Source of the DNA: Escherichia boydii
GTDB taxonomy: Bacteria; Pseudomonadota; Gammaproteobacteria; Enterobacterales; Enterobacteriaceae
Assembly (NCBI GenBank): GCA_041890495.1
Contig: CP169086.1
Span: forward strand, 3,038,001-3,102,000
DNA length: 64,000 nt
Reading direction: 5' to 3'
Shown piece after piece: positions 31,684 to 40,401 of the stretch. The position numbers and the translations under genes are program-made. The notes under the pieces were generated by a model. That model had not been told where the DNA came from, made no database searches, and worked only from the letters and a program-made list of their open reading frames with translations. Position 1 is the stretch's first letter; every line of letters starts with the position of its first letter.

Positions 31684-33294
31684 TTATGCCGGCTCGTAGG
31701 TGAAGTAGTCGAAGTCCGCGTGGCAGCCGTCGCCGCTGATGTCCTCGCAGTGCAGCCCCACAAACGCGCCGGTGAAGAAGCCGCGCCCGCCGATGTAGTC
31801 GTCCGACAGCTTCCACGCCTCATACGTGACCGGCACAGCGTGCCACGTCTCGCCGTCAAACGAGTAGCTGTAGCGGTAGACCAGCGTATCCACGTCCACG
31901 CGTAGCCAGACGCTCTCCGCATGTTCCGGCACCCGAATCGGCTGCTCGTGCAGCGGCCATGACGGCACGTTGTGGTCGAGCTGGATCACCTTAATCGTTC
32001 TGCCCTGCCCCTCCTCATAGTCAACAAAGCAGTAGCTCCAGTTTTTGCTGTTGTAGTAGCAGGTCAGCCCCGCGCTCTGCTGGAAGTGGACCGGCGAGAA
32101 CTGCATCCGCGTTTCTGAGCGGAAGGCAAAGTGCTGCCAGCGGCGCGCCACGGTCGACTGGATAAAGGTCGAGTTGAGCGAGTCATTGCCGTAGAGCCGT
32201 AAGTAGCCCGGGCGCGCGGTGAGCGAGCCGAGGGTGTCGTCGAAGGGAATGCGAAGGGTCTGCAGTTCCGGGTCGAGCAAACTGGCGTCGAAATCGTCCC
32301 GCCAGTTGCCCTGAACGGCTGCGGGCTGTTCCGCCACCTGCGGGCCTTTCACGGTCAGCTGCGCGTGCTTACCGCCTTCCACATACGGCCAGCCGTCGCG
32401 CCACTCAATGCGGGCGATGCCGGTCTCGCGGCCCAGCGGACAGTAGCCGCGCCCGCCGGAGGCCAGCAGCGGCACGCCGGGCAGGCGTAGCGGGCGGCTG
32501 GTGAGGTAGGCCATGAACCACTCCCCCGTGTGGGTCTGCAGCAGCGAGCCGTGGCCGCTCTTCTGCAGCGGGTTCTCCGGCAGGTGCCAGCTGGTCATCA
32601 TCGTCACGTCCGGGTGCAGCTCGTACGGCCCGTCGATGTTTTTTGAACGCAGCACCACGACGGCGTGCTCGTAGCTGGTGCCGCCTTCGGCCACCATCAG
32701 GTAGTACCATCCCGCGTGGCGATACAGGTGCGCCCCCTCGGTGTAGCAGAGCGGCGTGCCGGTAAACAGGGTTTTGCGCTCGGGCGAGAGCGTGCCGGTC
32801 TGCGGGTCAAATTCCTGCATCACGATGGTATTGTGCGGGTTGCTGTGGTGGCGCGGCCCCCACGGGCGGTAGAGGTAATATTTGCGGCCATCGTCGTCGT
32901 GGAACAGGGACGGATCGAACCCGCCGTTGCCCATCGGGATCGGCTCGCTCCACGGCCCCTCAATGGACGGCGCGGTGACGAGGAAGTTGCGGCCATTTTT
33001 CCACGGCGAGTCGACAATCTTCACGTCGGTGTAGAGCAGCCAGAACCTGCCGTCGGCGTAGCTCAGGCACGGTGCCCAGATGCCGCCGGAGTCCGGGTTG
33101 CCCTTCATGTCCAGCATCGACACGCGGTCCAGCGGCGTGCTGACCAGCGACCAGTTTTTCAGGTCGCGGGAGTGGTAGATGCGCACGCCCGGGAACCACT
33201 CGAAGGTCGAAGTGGCGATGTAGTAGTCCTCGCCCTGACGGCACAGGGACGGGTCCGGGTTGAAGCCGGTCAGGATCGGGTTAGTGATTTCCAT
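31684..33294 (-). CDS. yagH: GH43 beta-xylosidase (YagH-like)
   Basis: A 536-residue cytoplasmic glycosidase. The five-bladed propeller begins NPILTGFNPDPSLCRQGEDYYIATSTFEWFPGV, with catalytic base Asp14; the pKa-modulating Asp lies in NPDSGGIWAPCLSY and the general acid Glu in CYTEGAHLY. A C-terminal beta-sandwich (GH43 C2-type, from ~330) closes the active site, as in XynB. It hydrolyses beta-1,4-xylosides. GGAGG lies 6 nt before the ATG; the upstream transporter gene is 11 bp away, so the two form an operon. Confidence 0.92.
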   Translation of the reverse strand: MEITNPILTGFNPDPSLCRQGEDYYIATSTFEWFPGVRIYHSRDLKNWSLVSTPLDRVSMLDMKGNPDSGGIWAPCLSYADGRFWLLYTDVKIVDSPWKNGRNFLVTAPSIEGPWSEPIPMGNGGFDPSLFHDDDGRKYYLYRPWGPRHHSNPHNTIVMQEFDPQTGTLSPERKTLFTGTPLCYTEGAHLYRHAGWYYLMVAEGGTSYEHAVVVLRSKNIDGPYELHPDVTMMTSWHLPENPLQKSGHGSLLQTHTGEWFMAYLTSRPLRLPGVPLLASGGRGYCPLGRETGIARIEWRDGWPYVEGGKHAQLTVKGPQVAEQPAAVQGNWRDDFDASLLDPELQTLRIPFDDTLGSLTARPGYLRLYGNDSLNSTFIQSTVARRWQHFAFRSETRMQFSPVHFQQSAGLTCYYNSKNWSYCFVDYEEGQGRTIKVIQLDHNVPSWPLHEQPIRVPEHAESVWLRVDVDTLVYRYSYSFDGETWHAVPVTYEAWKLSDDYIGGRGFFTGAFVGLHCEDISGDGCHADFDYFTYEPA

Positions 33295-33305
33295 GTTACC
33301 TCCGG

Positions 33306-34688
33306 TTAATGGGATGCGGCTGTCGCGGCGTCGGGAACGGCCTCGCCCTGCGCCACGCGGTGCTTGATTAGCTGCTGGCTGATGGCCTCCACGCGGGCGT
33401 CGGTGAGCTTGTAGAACGACAGCATGATGAACATGCCCGCGTAGAGCACCACCGGCACCACGCAGAACAGAATTTTGATGGTGGTGAGCACCTCAACCGG
33501 CTGCACGCTGCTGCTGGCGGAGTAGTTGACGTACGCCAGGATCCAGCCCACCACCGCTCCGCCAATCGCCAGGCCAATCTTCAGGCTGAACAGGTAGGTG
33601 GAGAACACCAGCCCGTCGAGGCGGCGCCCGCTGCGGCTCTCCTCGTAATCCACCACGTCAGAGGCCATCAGCCACTGCAGCGGCGTGGTGGTGTTAAAGA
33701 CGAACAGGAATAGGATGTTGAGGGCGAAAATCAGCGCGATATGTTCCGCCGGGGTGACGAAAATCAGCAGGCTGATGAGCGAGTAGGCGACGATGATCCA
33801 CTTGAAGGCGGTAACCCGGTCGAAGCGGCCCAGCAGGCGGGAGGAGCAGAGCGAGCCAAACATGGTGGCAAGGCTGCCGTAGAGTAAGAACTGGGTCGCC
33901 ATCTCCGGGTGATCCATCACGTATTTGACGAAGTAGAGCGTCGCCCCGCCGCGCACCACGTTGGAGCAGGTCGCCATCATCTTGAACGCGCACATGATGC
34001 GCCACTGGCCGTTGCCGAGCAGCAGCTTAAGATCTTTCGCCACCGACGAGCCCGGCTGCACCTCAAAGGTGTAGCGCTCTTTGGTGGTAAAGAAGCAGAC
34101 GTAAAGCAGCACCACGCCGCTCAGCCCCAGCACGCACATGGCGCCGAAATAGCCCACCTGCTCGTTCCCTTTGCCGATGATGCTCACCAGCGGCAGGGCA
34201 ATGCCGCTGATGGCGAGCGAGCCCGCCGCCGCCAGGAAGAAGCGCCAGGACTGCAGGGCGTGACGCTCTTTCGGGTCGGCGGTGATGACGCCCGGCATGG
34301 CGCAGTAGGGCACGTTAACGAAGGTGTAGACCAGGGTCAGGAGAATGTAGGTCACGCAGGCGTATATGATTTTGCCCTGCGCGGAAAAGTCCGGCGTGTA
34401 GAAGGTCAGCACGCAGACGATGCCAAACGGGATGGCGCCCCACAGCAGGAACGGGCGGAACTGGCCGTGCCGCGTGCGGGTGCGGTCAACCAGCAGCCCC
34501 ATCAGCGGATCGGTTACGGCGTCGAGCACGCGTGAGACCAAAAACAGCGTGCCCATTATGCCCGCCGACAGGCCGAAGACGTCGGTGTAGAAATAGGCCA
34601 GCAGAAACATCGTGGCCTGCCAGACGAAGCCGCAGGCGGTGTCACCCAGCCCATAGCCAATTTTGTCTTTCATGGTTAATTGCGTCAT
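33306..34688 (-). CDS. yagG: GPH-family xyloside symporter (YagG-like)
   Basis: A 460-residue cation:glycoside symporter of the GPH family (XynT/YagG). It opens MKDKIGYGLGDTACGFVWQ, with DPLMGLLVDRTRTRHGQFRPFLLWG after helix 2 and ASDVVDYEESRSGRRLDGL in the central loop. It is co-transcribed with the downstream GH43 xylosidase, so it probably imports xylobiose-like substrates. A 226-bp gap with a palindrome separates it from the dehydratase gene upstream, so it may have its own promoter. Confidence 0.9.
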   Translation of the reverse strand: MTQLTMKDKIGYGLGDTACGFVWQATMFLLAYFYTDVFGLSAGIMGTLFLVSRVLDAVTDPLMGLLVDRTRTRHGQFRPFLLWGAIPFGIVCVLTFYTPDFSAQGKIIYACVTYILLTLVYTFVNVPYCAMPGVITADPKERHALQSWRFFLAAAGSLAISGIALPLVSIIGKGNEQVGYFGAMCVLGLSGVVLLYVCFFTTKERYTFEVQPGSSVAKDLKLLLGNGQWRIMCAFKMMATCSNVVRGGATLYFVKYVMDHPEMATQFLLYGSLATMFGSLCSSRLLGRFDRVTAFKWIIVAYSLISLLIFVTPAEHIALIFALNILFLFVFNTTTPLQWLMASDVVDYEESRSGRRLDGLVFSTYLFSLKIGLAIGGAVVGWILAYVNYSASSSVQPVEVLTTIKILFCVVPVVLYAGMFIMLSFYKLTDARVEAISQQLIKHRVAQGEAVPDAATAASH

Positions 34689-34874
34689 CAGAATTACACC
34701 CTTATGTAGTGTGCTGAATTACAACATCGTGTTAATGGAGTGTAATGAGCCGCTCAATTAAGCAGCAATGGTCATATCTTATTTCTGAATTACGTTATTT
34801 TGCTTTTGTGACGCCAACGATATATCACAACTTATTGTTTAAATTGATAAAACATAGAAAAGCAAAAGCCGCCC

Positions 34875-34890
34875 ACGGAATATATTCCGT
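34875..34890. repeat. Perfect 16-bp palindrome ACGGAATATATTCCGT
   Basis: Located between the end of the dehydratase gene and the start of the transporter gene. It may be an operator for the transporter-xylosidase pair or the stem of a terminator for the upstream pair. On the minus strand it is followed by GGGCGGCTTTTGC, a weak U-rich end. Confidence 0.55.
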
Positions 34891-34914
34891 AGACGACAAT
34901 CGCGTGAAAAATAA

Positions 34915-36882
34915 TTAAATACCGAGCGCTTTTTTACCGGCGTTAATTACCTCGATAATTTTATCGGTGTCATAAATACAGCCCTTCCAGGTGCCGCCGC
35001 TCACCGACTGCAGCGCCGCCCACAGCCGGGTGTCGTCCGGCAAAAAGTCGTGGGCGTGCAGGTCCGGGTGCGTCTGCCTGACCGCCAGCTCGCGCGCCCC
35101 CTCTTCCGGCGTCAGCGGGTTTTCTGCCGTGCCGATAAAGTTCACGCTGCCTGTTAATGTCAGACGGTCCACGGCAATTTCGATGATGTCGTTGTCGCGC
35201 AGCTTGCCAATCGGCCCGCCAGCCAGCGCCTCCGGCGACACGTGGCCGAAGCAGGCGCCCGTCGACACGCCCGAGAAGCGCGCATCGGTGATTAACGATA
35301 CCGTCTTGCCCCACGAGATGTGTTTGAGCGCGGAGGTGAGCTGGTAGGTCTCTTCCATGCCGGTGCCGGACGGCCCGCCGCCGATCACCACCATGATATC
35401 GCCCTGCTTAATTTCTTCCCGCTTGATGGCCTTGATTGCCTGCGCTTCCGAGACAAACACCCTCGCCCGGCCGGTGTGGCGGTACACGCCATCTTCACCG
35501 ACGACCGACGGATCGATCGCCGTGGCCTTAATCACCGAGCCTTCCGGCGCGATGTTGCCCGTCGGGAAGCAAACCGTCGAGGTTAGCCCTCTCGCTTTTG
35601 CCTTCTCCGGCGGCAGGATCACGTCATCCGGATCCACGCCGTCCTGCGCGCGCAGGCACTGGCGGAAGCGTTTACGTCGCTCGGACGCCTGCCACCAGTC
35701 GAGGTTTTCGCCCACCGTCTGGCCGGTGACGGTCATGGCGTCCAGATGCAGCAGGCCGAGATCGCGCAGGTGGAGCATCACCTCCGGCACGCCGCCGGCC
35801 AGGAAAGCACGCACTGTCGGATGATAGTCCGGGCCGTTGGGCAGCACGCTCACCAGGCGCGGCACCTTACGGTTGACGCGCGTCCAGTGCTCTACGTCCG
35901 GAATCGTGCAGCCCGCCGCGTGGGCGATGGCCGGAATGTGCAGTAGTAAATTCGTCGAGCCGCCGAACGCCGCGTGGATCACCATCGCGTTTTCGATGGC
36001 TTTGTCGGTGAGGATATCGCGCGTGGTGATGCCGCGGTTATCCAGCTCGCTGACCGCCCGTGCCGACTGGCGGGCGATCTCAAGCCACACCGCCTGTCCG
36101 GACGGGGCCAGCGCGGAGTGCGGCAGCGCCAGACCCAGCGCCTCCGCGACCACCTGCGAGGTGCCCGCCGTGCCGAGGAACTGACACCCGCCGCCCGGCG
36201 ACGCGCAGGCTCGACAGCCCAGCTCGGCGGCCTCCTGCAATGACAGCTCGTGGTTGGCAAAGCGCGCGCCGATAGTCTGCACCTTGCCCGCGTCTTCTCC
36301 CACGGTCGGCGGCAGCGTCGCCCCGCCCGGCACCAGAATGGTCGGCAGGTCGTGCATCGAAGCCAGGGCGATCATGGTGGCGGGCAGCCCTTTATCACAG
36401 GTAGCCACGCCGATCACCGCCCGGCGCGTCGGCAGGGAGCGGATCAGGCGGCGAAACACGATCGCCGCGTCGTTGCGATACGGCAGGGAGTCGAACATGC
36501 CGTGCGTGCCCTGAGAACGCCCGTCGCACGGATCGCTGACGAAGGCCGCAAACGGGATCCCACCGTTGCGGGTAATCTCCTTCGCCGCCGCCTGCATCTG
36601 CATGCCGATCTCCCAGTGGCCGGTGTGGTAGCCCAGCGCGACCGGGCGTCCGTCTCCGGCGCGGATGCCGCCCTGGGTGCCGATAATCAGCACCTCTTTC
36701 CCGGTCAGCTTGTTGGCGTCCCAGCCCATCCCGGCGTTCTGCGTCATGCCGAACAGATTGCCGCTGGGGGATTCCATCAGCATCTGCGGAGTCAGCGGCA
36801 GCGCGCCCTGCGGCCCCGCCGCGTGGGTGATCACCGCATAAAACGCATCGTCCTGAGGGGTGAAAATCTTCTCGATTGTCAT
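34915..36882 (-). CDS. yagF: D-xylonate dehydratase, IlvD/Edd family (YagF)
   Basis: A 655-residue Fe-S dehydratase that converts D-xylonate to 2-dehydro-3-deoxy-D-pentonate. Cluster/Mg ligands appear as SDPCDGRSQG, ATCDKGLPATM and ACASPGGGCQFLGTAG; GPSGTGMEETYQ and DARFSGVSTGACFGH mark the active site. Length and text agree with E. coli YagF as I remember it at roughly 95 per cent. It lies 14 bp downstream of the aldolase gene on the same strand, giving the last two steps of non-phosphorylating pentonate catabolism in one operon. Confidence 0.93.
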   Translation of the reverse strand: MTIEKIFTPQDDAFYAVITHAAGPQGALPLTPQMLMESPSGNLFGMTQNAGMGWDANKLTGKEVLIIGTQGGIRAGDGRPVALGYHTGHWEIGMQMQAAAKEITRNGGIPFAAFVSDPCDGRSQGTHGMFDSLPYRNDAAIVFRRLIRSLPTRRAVIGVATCDKGLPATMIALASMHDLPTILVPGGATLPPTVGEDAGKVQTIGARFANHELSLQEAAELGCRACASPGGGCQFLGTAGTSQVVAEALGLALPHSALAPSGQAVWLEIARQSARAVSELDNRGITTRDILTDKAIENAMVIHAAFGGSTNLLLHIPAIAHAAGCTIPDVEHWTRVNRKVPRLVSVLPNGPDYHPTVRAFLAGGVPEVMLHLRDLGLLHLDAMTVTGQTVGENLDWWQASERRKRFRQCLRAQDGVDPDDVILPPEKAKARGLTSTVCFPTGNIAPEGSVIKATAIDPSVVGEDGVYRHTGRARVFVSEAQAIKAIKREEIKQGDIMVVIGGGPSGTGMEETYQLTSALKHISWGKTVSLITDARFSGVSTGACFGHVSPEALAGGPIGKLRDNDIIEIAVDRLTLTGSVNFIGTAENPLTPEEGARELAVRQTHPDLHAHDFLPDDTRLWAALQSVSGGTWKGCIYDTDKIIEVINAGKKALGI

Positions 36883-36896
36883 GGTTATCGTCCGGC

Positions 36897-37805
36897 TCAG
36901 CAGAGCTTGAGCTGTTGCAGCAGGGTTTTCAGCTGCGCCTTGCGCGGCGCGTCCAGCGGTGACGCGGGCGGCAGCACGTGCGTAGAAATCGGGCGGCCGC
37001 AGAGCACAATCGCCTCTTTAATGACGTTCACAAACGGCGTATCCAGCTGATATACCTGCGGGATTTGCAGCAGGGTCTGATGATACTCAGCCGCTTTCGC
37101 CACGTCTTTATCCCGCCAGGCTTTCAGTAGATTCACCGACACCTGCGGAGCAAAGTTTACGCTCGCCGAAATCGCCCCGTCGCCGCCGAGCAGCAGGGTA
37201 TTAAACAGATGATCGTCGTAGCCACAGAGCACGGTGAAGTGCGGGTGAGCGGCTTTGACGGTATGGATCATGCTGCGCAGGTGGGCAACGGAGTCGATGG
37301 TGTCTTTGATGCCGACGATGTTGCTGCGCGAATCGGCCAGGGTTTTCACCAGCGCCGGGGTCAGATCCTGCCCGGTCAGCGCCGGGAAGTTATAGAGCAT
37401 CACCGGCAGCGTGACGCTGTCGGCCACCTGCTCGAAATAGCGGATCAGGTTCGCTTCCGACACTTTCCAGTAGTAGGGGTTAATCACCACGATGCCGTCC
37501 GCGCCCGCCTGCTGGGCGTGCTGGCTTAGCTCAATGGTTTCCCGGGCGTTGGTGCCGCCGGTGCCGATCAGCACCGGTACGCGACGATCGACACAATCGA
37601 TCGCAAATTGGGCAATGGTTTTACGCTCTTCGGCGCTGAGCTGGGAGAACTCGCCGCCGCTGCCCAGGAAGAACAGGCCGTCAACGCCTGCCGCGATCAG
37701 ATCGTCGATCAGCGCGGCAGTGCCGTGCTTATCGAGCTGGCCATCGGCGGTAAAGATGGTGGAGACAGGGGGAATGATTCCCGTAAACAACGAGGACTGC
37801 GGCAT
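36897..37805 (-). CDS. yagE: 2-dehydro-3-deoxy-D-pentonate aldolase (YagE)
   Basis: A 302-residue DHDPS/NAL-family class I aldolase that splits 2-dehydro-3-deoxypentonate into pyruvate and glycolaldehyde. GSGGEFSQL near residue 45 binds the pyruvate carboxylate; the Tyr in MLYNFPALTG and the Schiff-base Lys in VGIKDTIDS (about 174) are present. The ATG at 37805 follows CAAGGAGATCTC; seven further upstream codons in frame are not needed. It heads the yagEF operon and has a strong palindrome 22 bp before the start codon. Confidence 0.93.
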   Translation of the reverse strand: MPQSSLFTGIIPPVSTIFTADGQLDKHGTAALIDDLIAAGVDGLFFLGSGGEFSQLSAEERKTIAQFAIDCVDRRVPVLIGTGGTNARETIELSQHAQQAGADGIVVINPYYWKVSEANLIRYFEQVADSVTLPVMLYNFPALTGQDLTPALVKTLADSRSNIVGIKDTIDSVAHLRSMIHTVKAAHPHFTVLCGYDDHLFNTLLLGGDGAISASVNFAPQVSVNLLKAWRDKDVAKAAEYHQTLLQIPQVYQLDTPFVNVIKEAIVLCGRPISTHVLPPASPLDAPRKAQLKTLLQQLKLC

Positions 37806-37827
37806 GAGATCTCCTTGCTGAATCATT

Positions 37828-37848
37828 CTGTTCTATATTATAGAACAG
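37828..37848. promoter_or_regulatory. Inverted-repeat operator of the xylonate operon
   Basis: CTGTTCTATA and TATAGAACAG form a perfect 10-bp inverted repeat around a single T, just upstream of the yagE ribosome site. The likely ligand is the XynR/IclR regulator at 30921, which is inference from position. Confidence 0.6.
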
Positions 37849-37952
37849 TGTTCATTAATTTAACGTTCATACTATGACGCAGGAAAAGCGCAGGTAAATG
37901 AGAGATGAAGAGGGAGTGCGGGAAATTTAAGCTGGATCACATATTGCGTGGG

Positions 37953-37998
37953 TGCGGTCTGGTGCCCTCACCCCGGCCCTCTCCCACAGGAAGAGGGT
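37953..37998. repeat. Dispersed hairpin repeat, copy 2
   Basis: TGCGGTCTGGTGCCCTC followed by CCCTCTCCCACAGGAAGAGGG, nearly the same as the copy at 30794 and in the same orientation. Stem CCCTCT/AGAGGG. Confidence 0.8.
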
Positions 37999-38039
37999 GC
38001 AAACACTGAAAAACGACAACGAGGTTGTCGTTTTTGCTT

Positions 38040-38495
38040 TTACCTTGCCACAATCATCTTAACAACGACTTTCCTGACCTTAGCAGGTGCCCCTACCGCG
38101 CACAGCGGCTTATGCACCTCACCCGGCCAGAACACCACAAAATCCCCTTCGCTCAGCACCACGGTTTTCTCCTGCCCGCCTTCCGGCAGGAACGCGATGT
38201 CTTTGTCCGCCAGCCAGTCGGTGTCCGGCGTGCCGGGCGGCAGGGTGCTGAAGGTCATCCCTTCCTGACCCTTCATCACGATCTGGATATCCAGATAGCG
38301 CGCGTGATACTCGGCGCGGCGCTCGGCGAACGGCTGGGTCGTGTCTTCGGAGACCAGATAAAACAGGCTGTTGCCGTTGATGTCGTGCTTGCCGAGCGGC
38401 GTGGCGTCGGTGACGTGGGCTTTAACGTGTTCAATCGCCTGGCGCAGATCGTCAGGCAGCCAGGACTGCAGATGGTGGATGTTGCCGATAATCAT
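38040..38495 (-). CDS. tabA: YhcH/YjgK/YiaL family protein TabA
   Basis: A 151-residue cupin-like protein. Conserved features are GKHDINGNSLFYLVSE, RRAEYHARYLDIQIV with metal-site histidines and GDFVVFWPGEVHKPLC near the C-terminus. In E. coli TabA (YjgK) affects biofilm formation and lies near argI; relatives EbgC/YiaL are thought to act as sugar anomerases or lyase-like enzymes. The position between the yagEF operon and the arc operon agrees with the E. coli yjgK-argI neighbourhood. Confidence 0.88.
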   Translation of the reverse strand: MIIGNIHHLQSWLPDDLRQAIEHVKAHVTDATPLGKHDINGNSLFYLVSEDTTQPFAERRAEYHARYLDIQIVMKGQEGMTFSTLPPGTPDTDWLADKDIAFLPEGGQEKTVVLSEGDFVVFWPGEVHKPLCAVGAPAKVRKVVVKMIVAR

Positions 38496-39170
38496 GATTC
38501 AACCCTCAATATAAAACAATGTTTCATTTTTACCTTTTATACGAGAAACCTGACTGCCATACCAGTCCTTTTTCATAGAGGTTTGCGCGAGGGCATGTTT
38601 ATCGGAAAAGGTGTTAATTCTCTGTTAATCCTGCCCAGGCATTTATGCAGGGGTTATGCATAACCTCGATCCGCGCTTAACACACGACTGTTCTAACCTC
38701 TTGATCGTTCTATCTTATTAACAAAACCCATTGCTGCCTCACACTTTACTGTTTTGATAATTTGCTCTAAAAAACCATAATTATTTATTGATTTTTCTTA
38801 AGTCAAAAATAGTTAATTACGTTAATTGCATAGCCATTCTTATGCATGGTTTTTATCGTTTAAAATCATCCACATAACAGCATGTTTCAAAACGTTAAAA
38901 TCTACAAAATAATAACAACTTCAAATAATGCCAGCGGATCATGCTTAGCTATTCACCTCTTCTAAATAACCAATTAATCATTATCTGATGCGAATCATGC
39001 AAATGAAAACAACGCCCTTAATATCCGTTTTCGCGTGAGCAATATCACAATACGGATTATTTAACTGCCTAGTATGAATTACGAAATCAATTGAGCTTAG
39101 CCGCCATGAAGTTAAATACATCACATGGCGCATGCCCTTTTTATTCTGAAAAACAGTTAAAGGAATAATT
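38496..39170. promoter_or_regulatory. Gene-free AT-rich control region of the arc operon
   Basis: This 675-bp stretch has no convincing gene. It contains a CRP-type site CGTGA-GCAATA-TCACA (39034-39049) about 120 bp before arcA. It also holds TGCATAGCCATTCT (38827-38840), a partial match to an ARG box within an inverted repeat TGCATA/TATGCA. AT content is far above the neighbouring genes. An anaerobic (FNR) site was looked for and not convincingly found. Confidence 0.5.
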
Positions 39171-40391
39171 ATGGAAAAGCATTACGTCGGTTCTGAAATT
39201 GGTCAATTGCGTAGCGTTATGCTGCACCGCCCAAATTTAAGTCTGAAACGTTTAACGCCATCGAATTGTCAGGAGCTGCTTTTCGATGACGTGCTCTCGG
39301 TTGAGCGGGCGGGTGAGGAGCATGACATCTTCGCAAACACGCTGCGCGAGCAGGGTGTTGAAGTCCTGCTGTTGACCGACCTTCTTACACAAACCCTTGA
39401 TATTGCAGAAGCGAAAGCCTGGCTGCTGGATACGCAAATCTCCGACTATCGCCTCGGCCCAACCTTTGCCGGCGACGTGCGCGGCTGGCTGGCGGATATG
39501 CCACACCGTGAACTGGCACGCAGGCTGAGCGGCGGATTAACCTACGGTGAAATACCGGCGGCCATTAAAAATATGGTGGTCGATACCCACACGGCAAATG
39601 ATTTTATTATGAAGCCGCTGCCGAACCATTTATTTACCCGCGATACCTCCTGCTGGATCTATAACGGCGTATCTATTAACCCAATGGCTAAACCGGCCCG
39701 TCAGCGTGAAACGAATAACCTGCGGGCAATATATCGCTGGCACCCGGCGTTCGCCGACGGCGATTTTATTAAGTATTTCGGTGACGAGAATATTAATTAC
39801 GACCACGCCACGTTAGAAGGCGGCGACGTATTGGTTATTGGCCGCGGGGCGGTACTGATCGGCATGTCCGAGCGCACGACGCCGCAGGGCGTGGAGTTCC
39901 TCGCCAACAGCCTGTTCAAACACCGCCAGGCCGAGCGCGTGATCGCCGTTGAGCTGCCCAAACACCGCTCCTGCATGCACCTCGACACCGTGATGACCCA
40001 CATCGACGTAGATACCTTCTCCGTCTACCCGGAAGTGGTGCGCAAAGACGCCCAGTGCTGGACGCTCACCCCGGACGGACGCGGCGGCCTGCTGCGCACG
40101 CAGGAAACCGATCTGCTGCACGCCATCGAGAAGGCGCTCGGCATTAACCAGGTGCGCCTGATCACCACCGGCGGCGACGCCTTTGAGGCCGAGCGCGAGC
40201 AGTGGAACGACGCCAACAACGTGCTGACCATTCGCCCCGGCGTGGTGATCGGCTACGAGCGCAACGTCTGGACCAACGAGAAGTACGACAAAGCGGGCAT
40301 CACCGTGCTGCCCATCCCTGGCGACGAGCTCGGACGCGGCCGCGGCGGCGCGCGCTGCATGAGCTGCCCTCTGGAACGCGACGGAATTTAA
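39171..40391 (+). CDS. arcA: Arginine deiminase ArcA
   Basis: A 406-residue guanidino-group enzyme: arginine to citrulline and ammonia, first step of the ADI pathway. LPNHLFTRDTSCWIYNGV holds the substrate-binding Asp, EGGDVLVIG and SCMHLDTVMTHID the Glu-His dyad, and ARCMSCPLERDGI the nucleophile Cys close to the C-terminus. AAAGGAATAATT precedes the ATG. It heads arcA-arcC-arcB-transporter-argR, giving ATP, ammonia and acid resistance from arginine. The first ~200 codons use more A/T than the rest. Confidence 0.96.
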   Translation: MEKHYVGSEIGQLRSVMLHRPNLSLKRLTPSNCQELLFDDVLSVERAGEEHDIFANTLREQGVEVLLLTDLLTQTLDIAEAKAWLLDTQISDYRLGPTFAGDVRGWLADMPHRELARRLSGGLTYGEIPAAIKNMVVDTHTANDFIMKPLPNHLFTRDTSCWIYNGVSINPMAKPARQRETNNLRAIYRWHPAFADGDFIKYFGDENINYDHATLEGGDVLVIGRGAVLIGMSERTTPQGVEFLANSLFKHRQAERVIAVELPKHRSCMHLDTVMTHIDVDTFSVYPEVVRKDAQCWTLTPDGRGGLLRTQETDLLHAIEKALGINQVRLITTGGDAFEAEREQWNDANNVLTIRPGVVIGYERNVWTNEKYDKAGITVLPIPGDELGRGRGGARCMSCPLERDGI

Positions 40392-40401
40392 AGGAGCCAT
40401 C

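Noticed and set aside
38827..38840. ARG box upstream of arcA
   Set aside because: 8 of 10 conserved positions but no partner box at 21-bp spacing; kept only as a note in the control-region entry.
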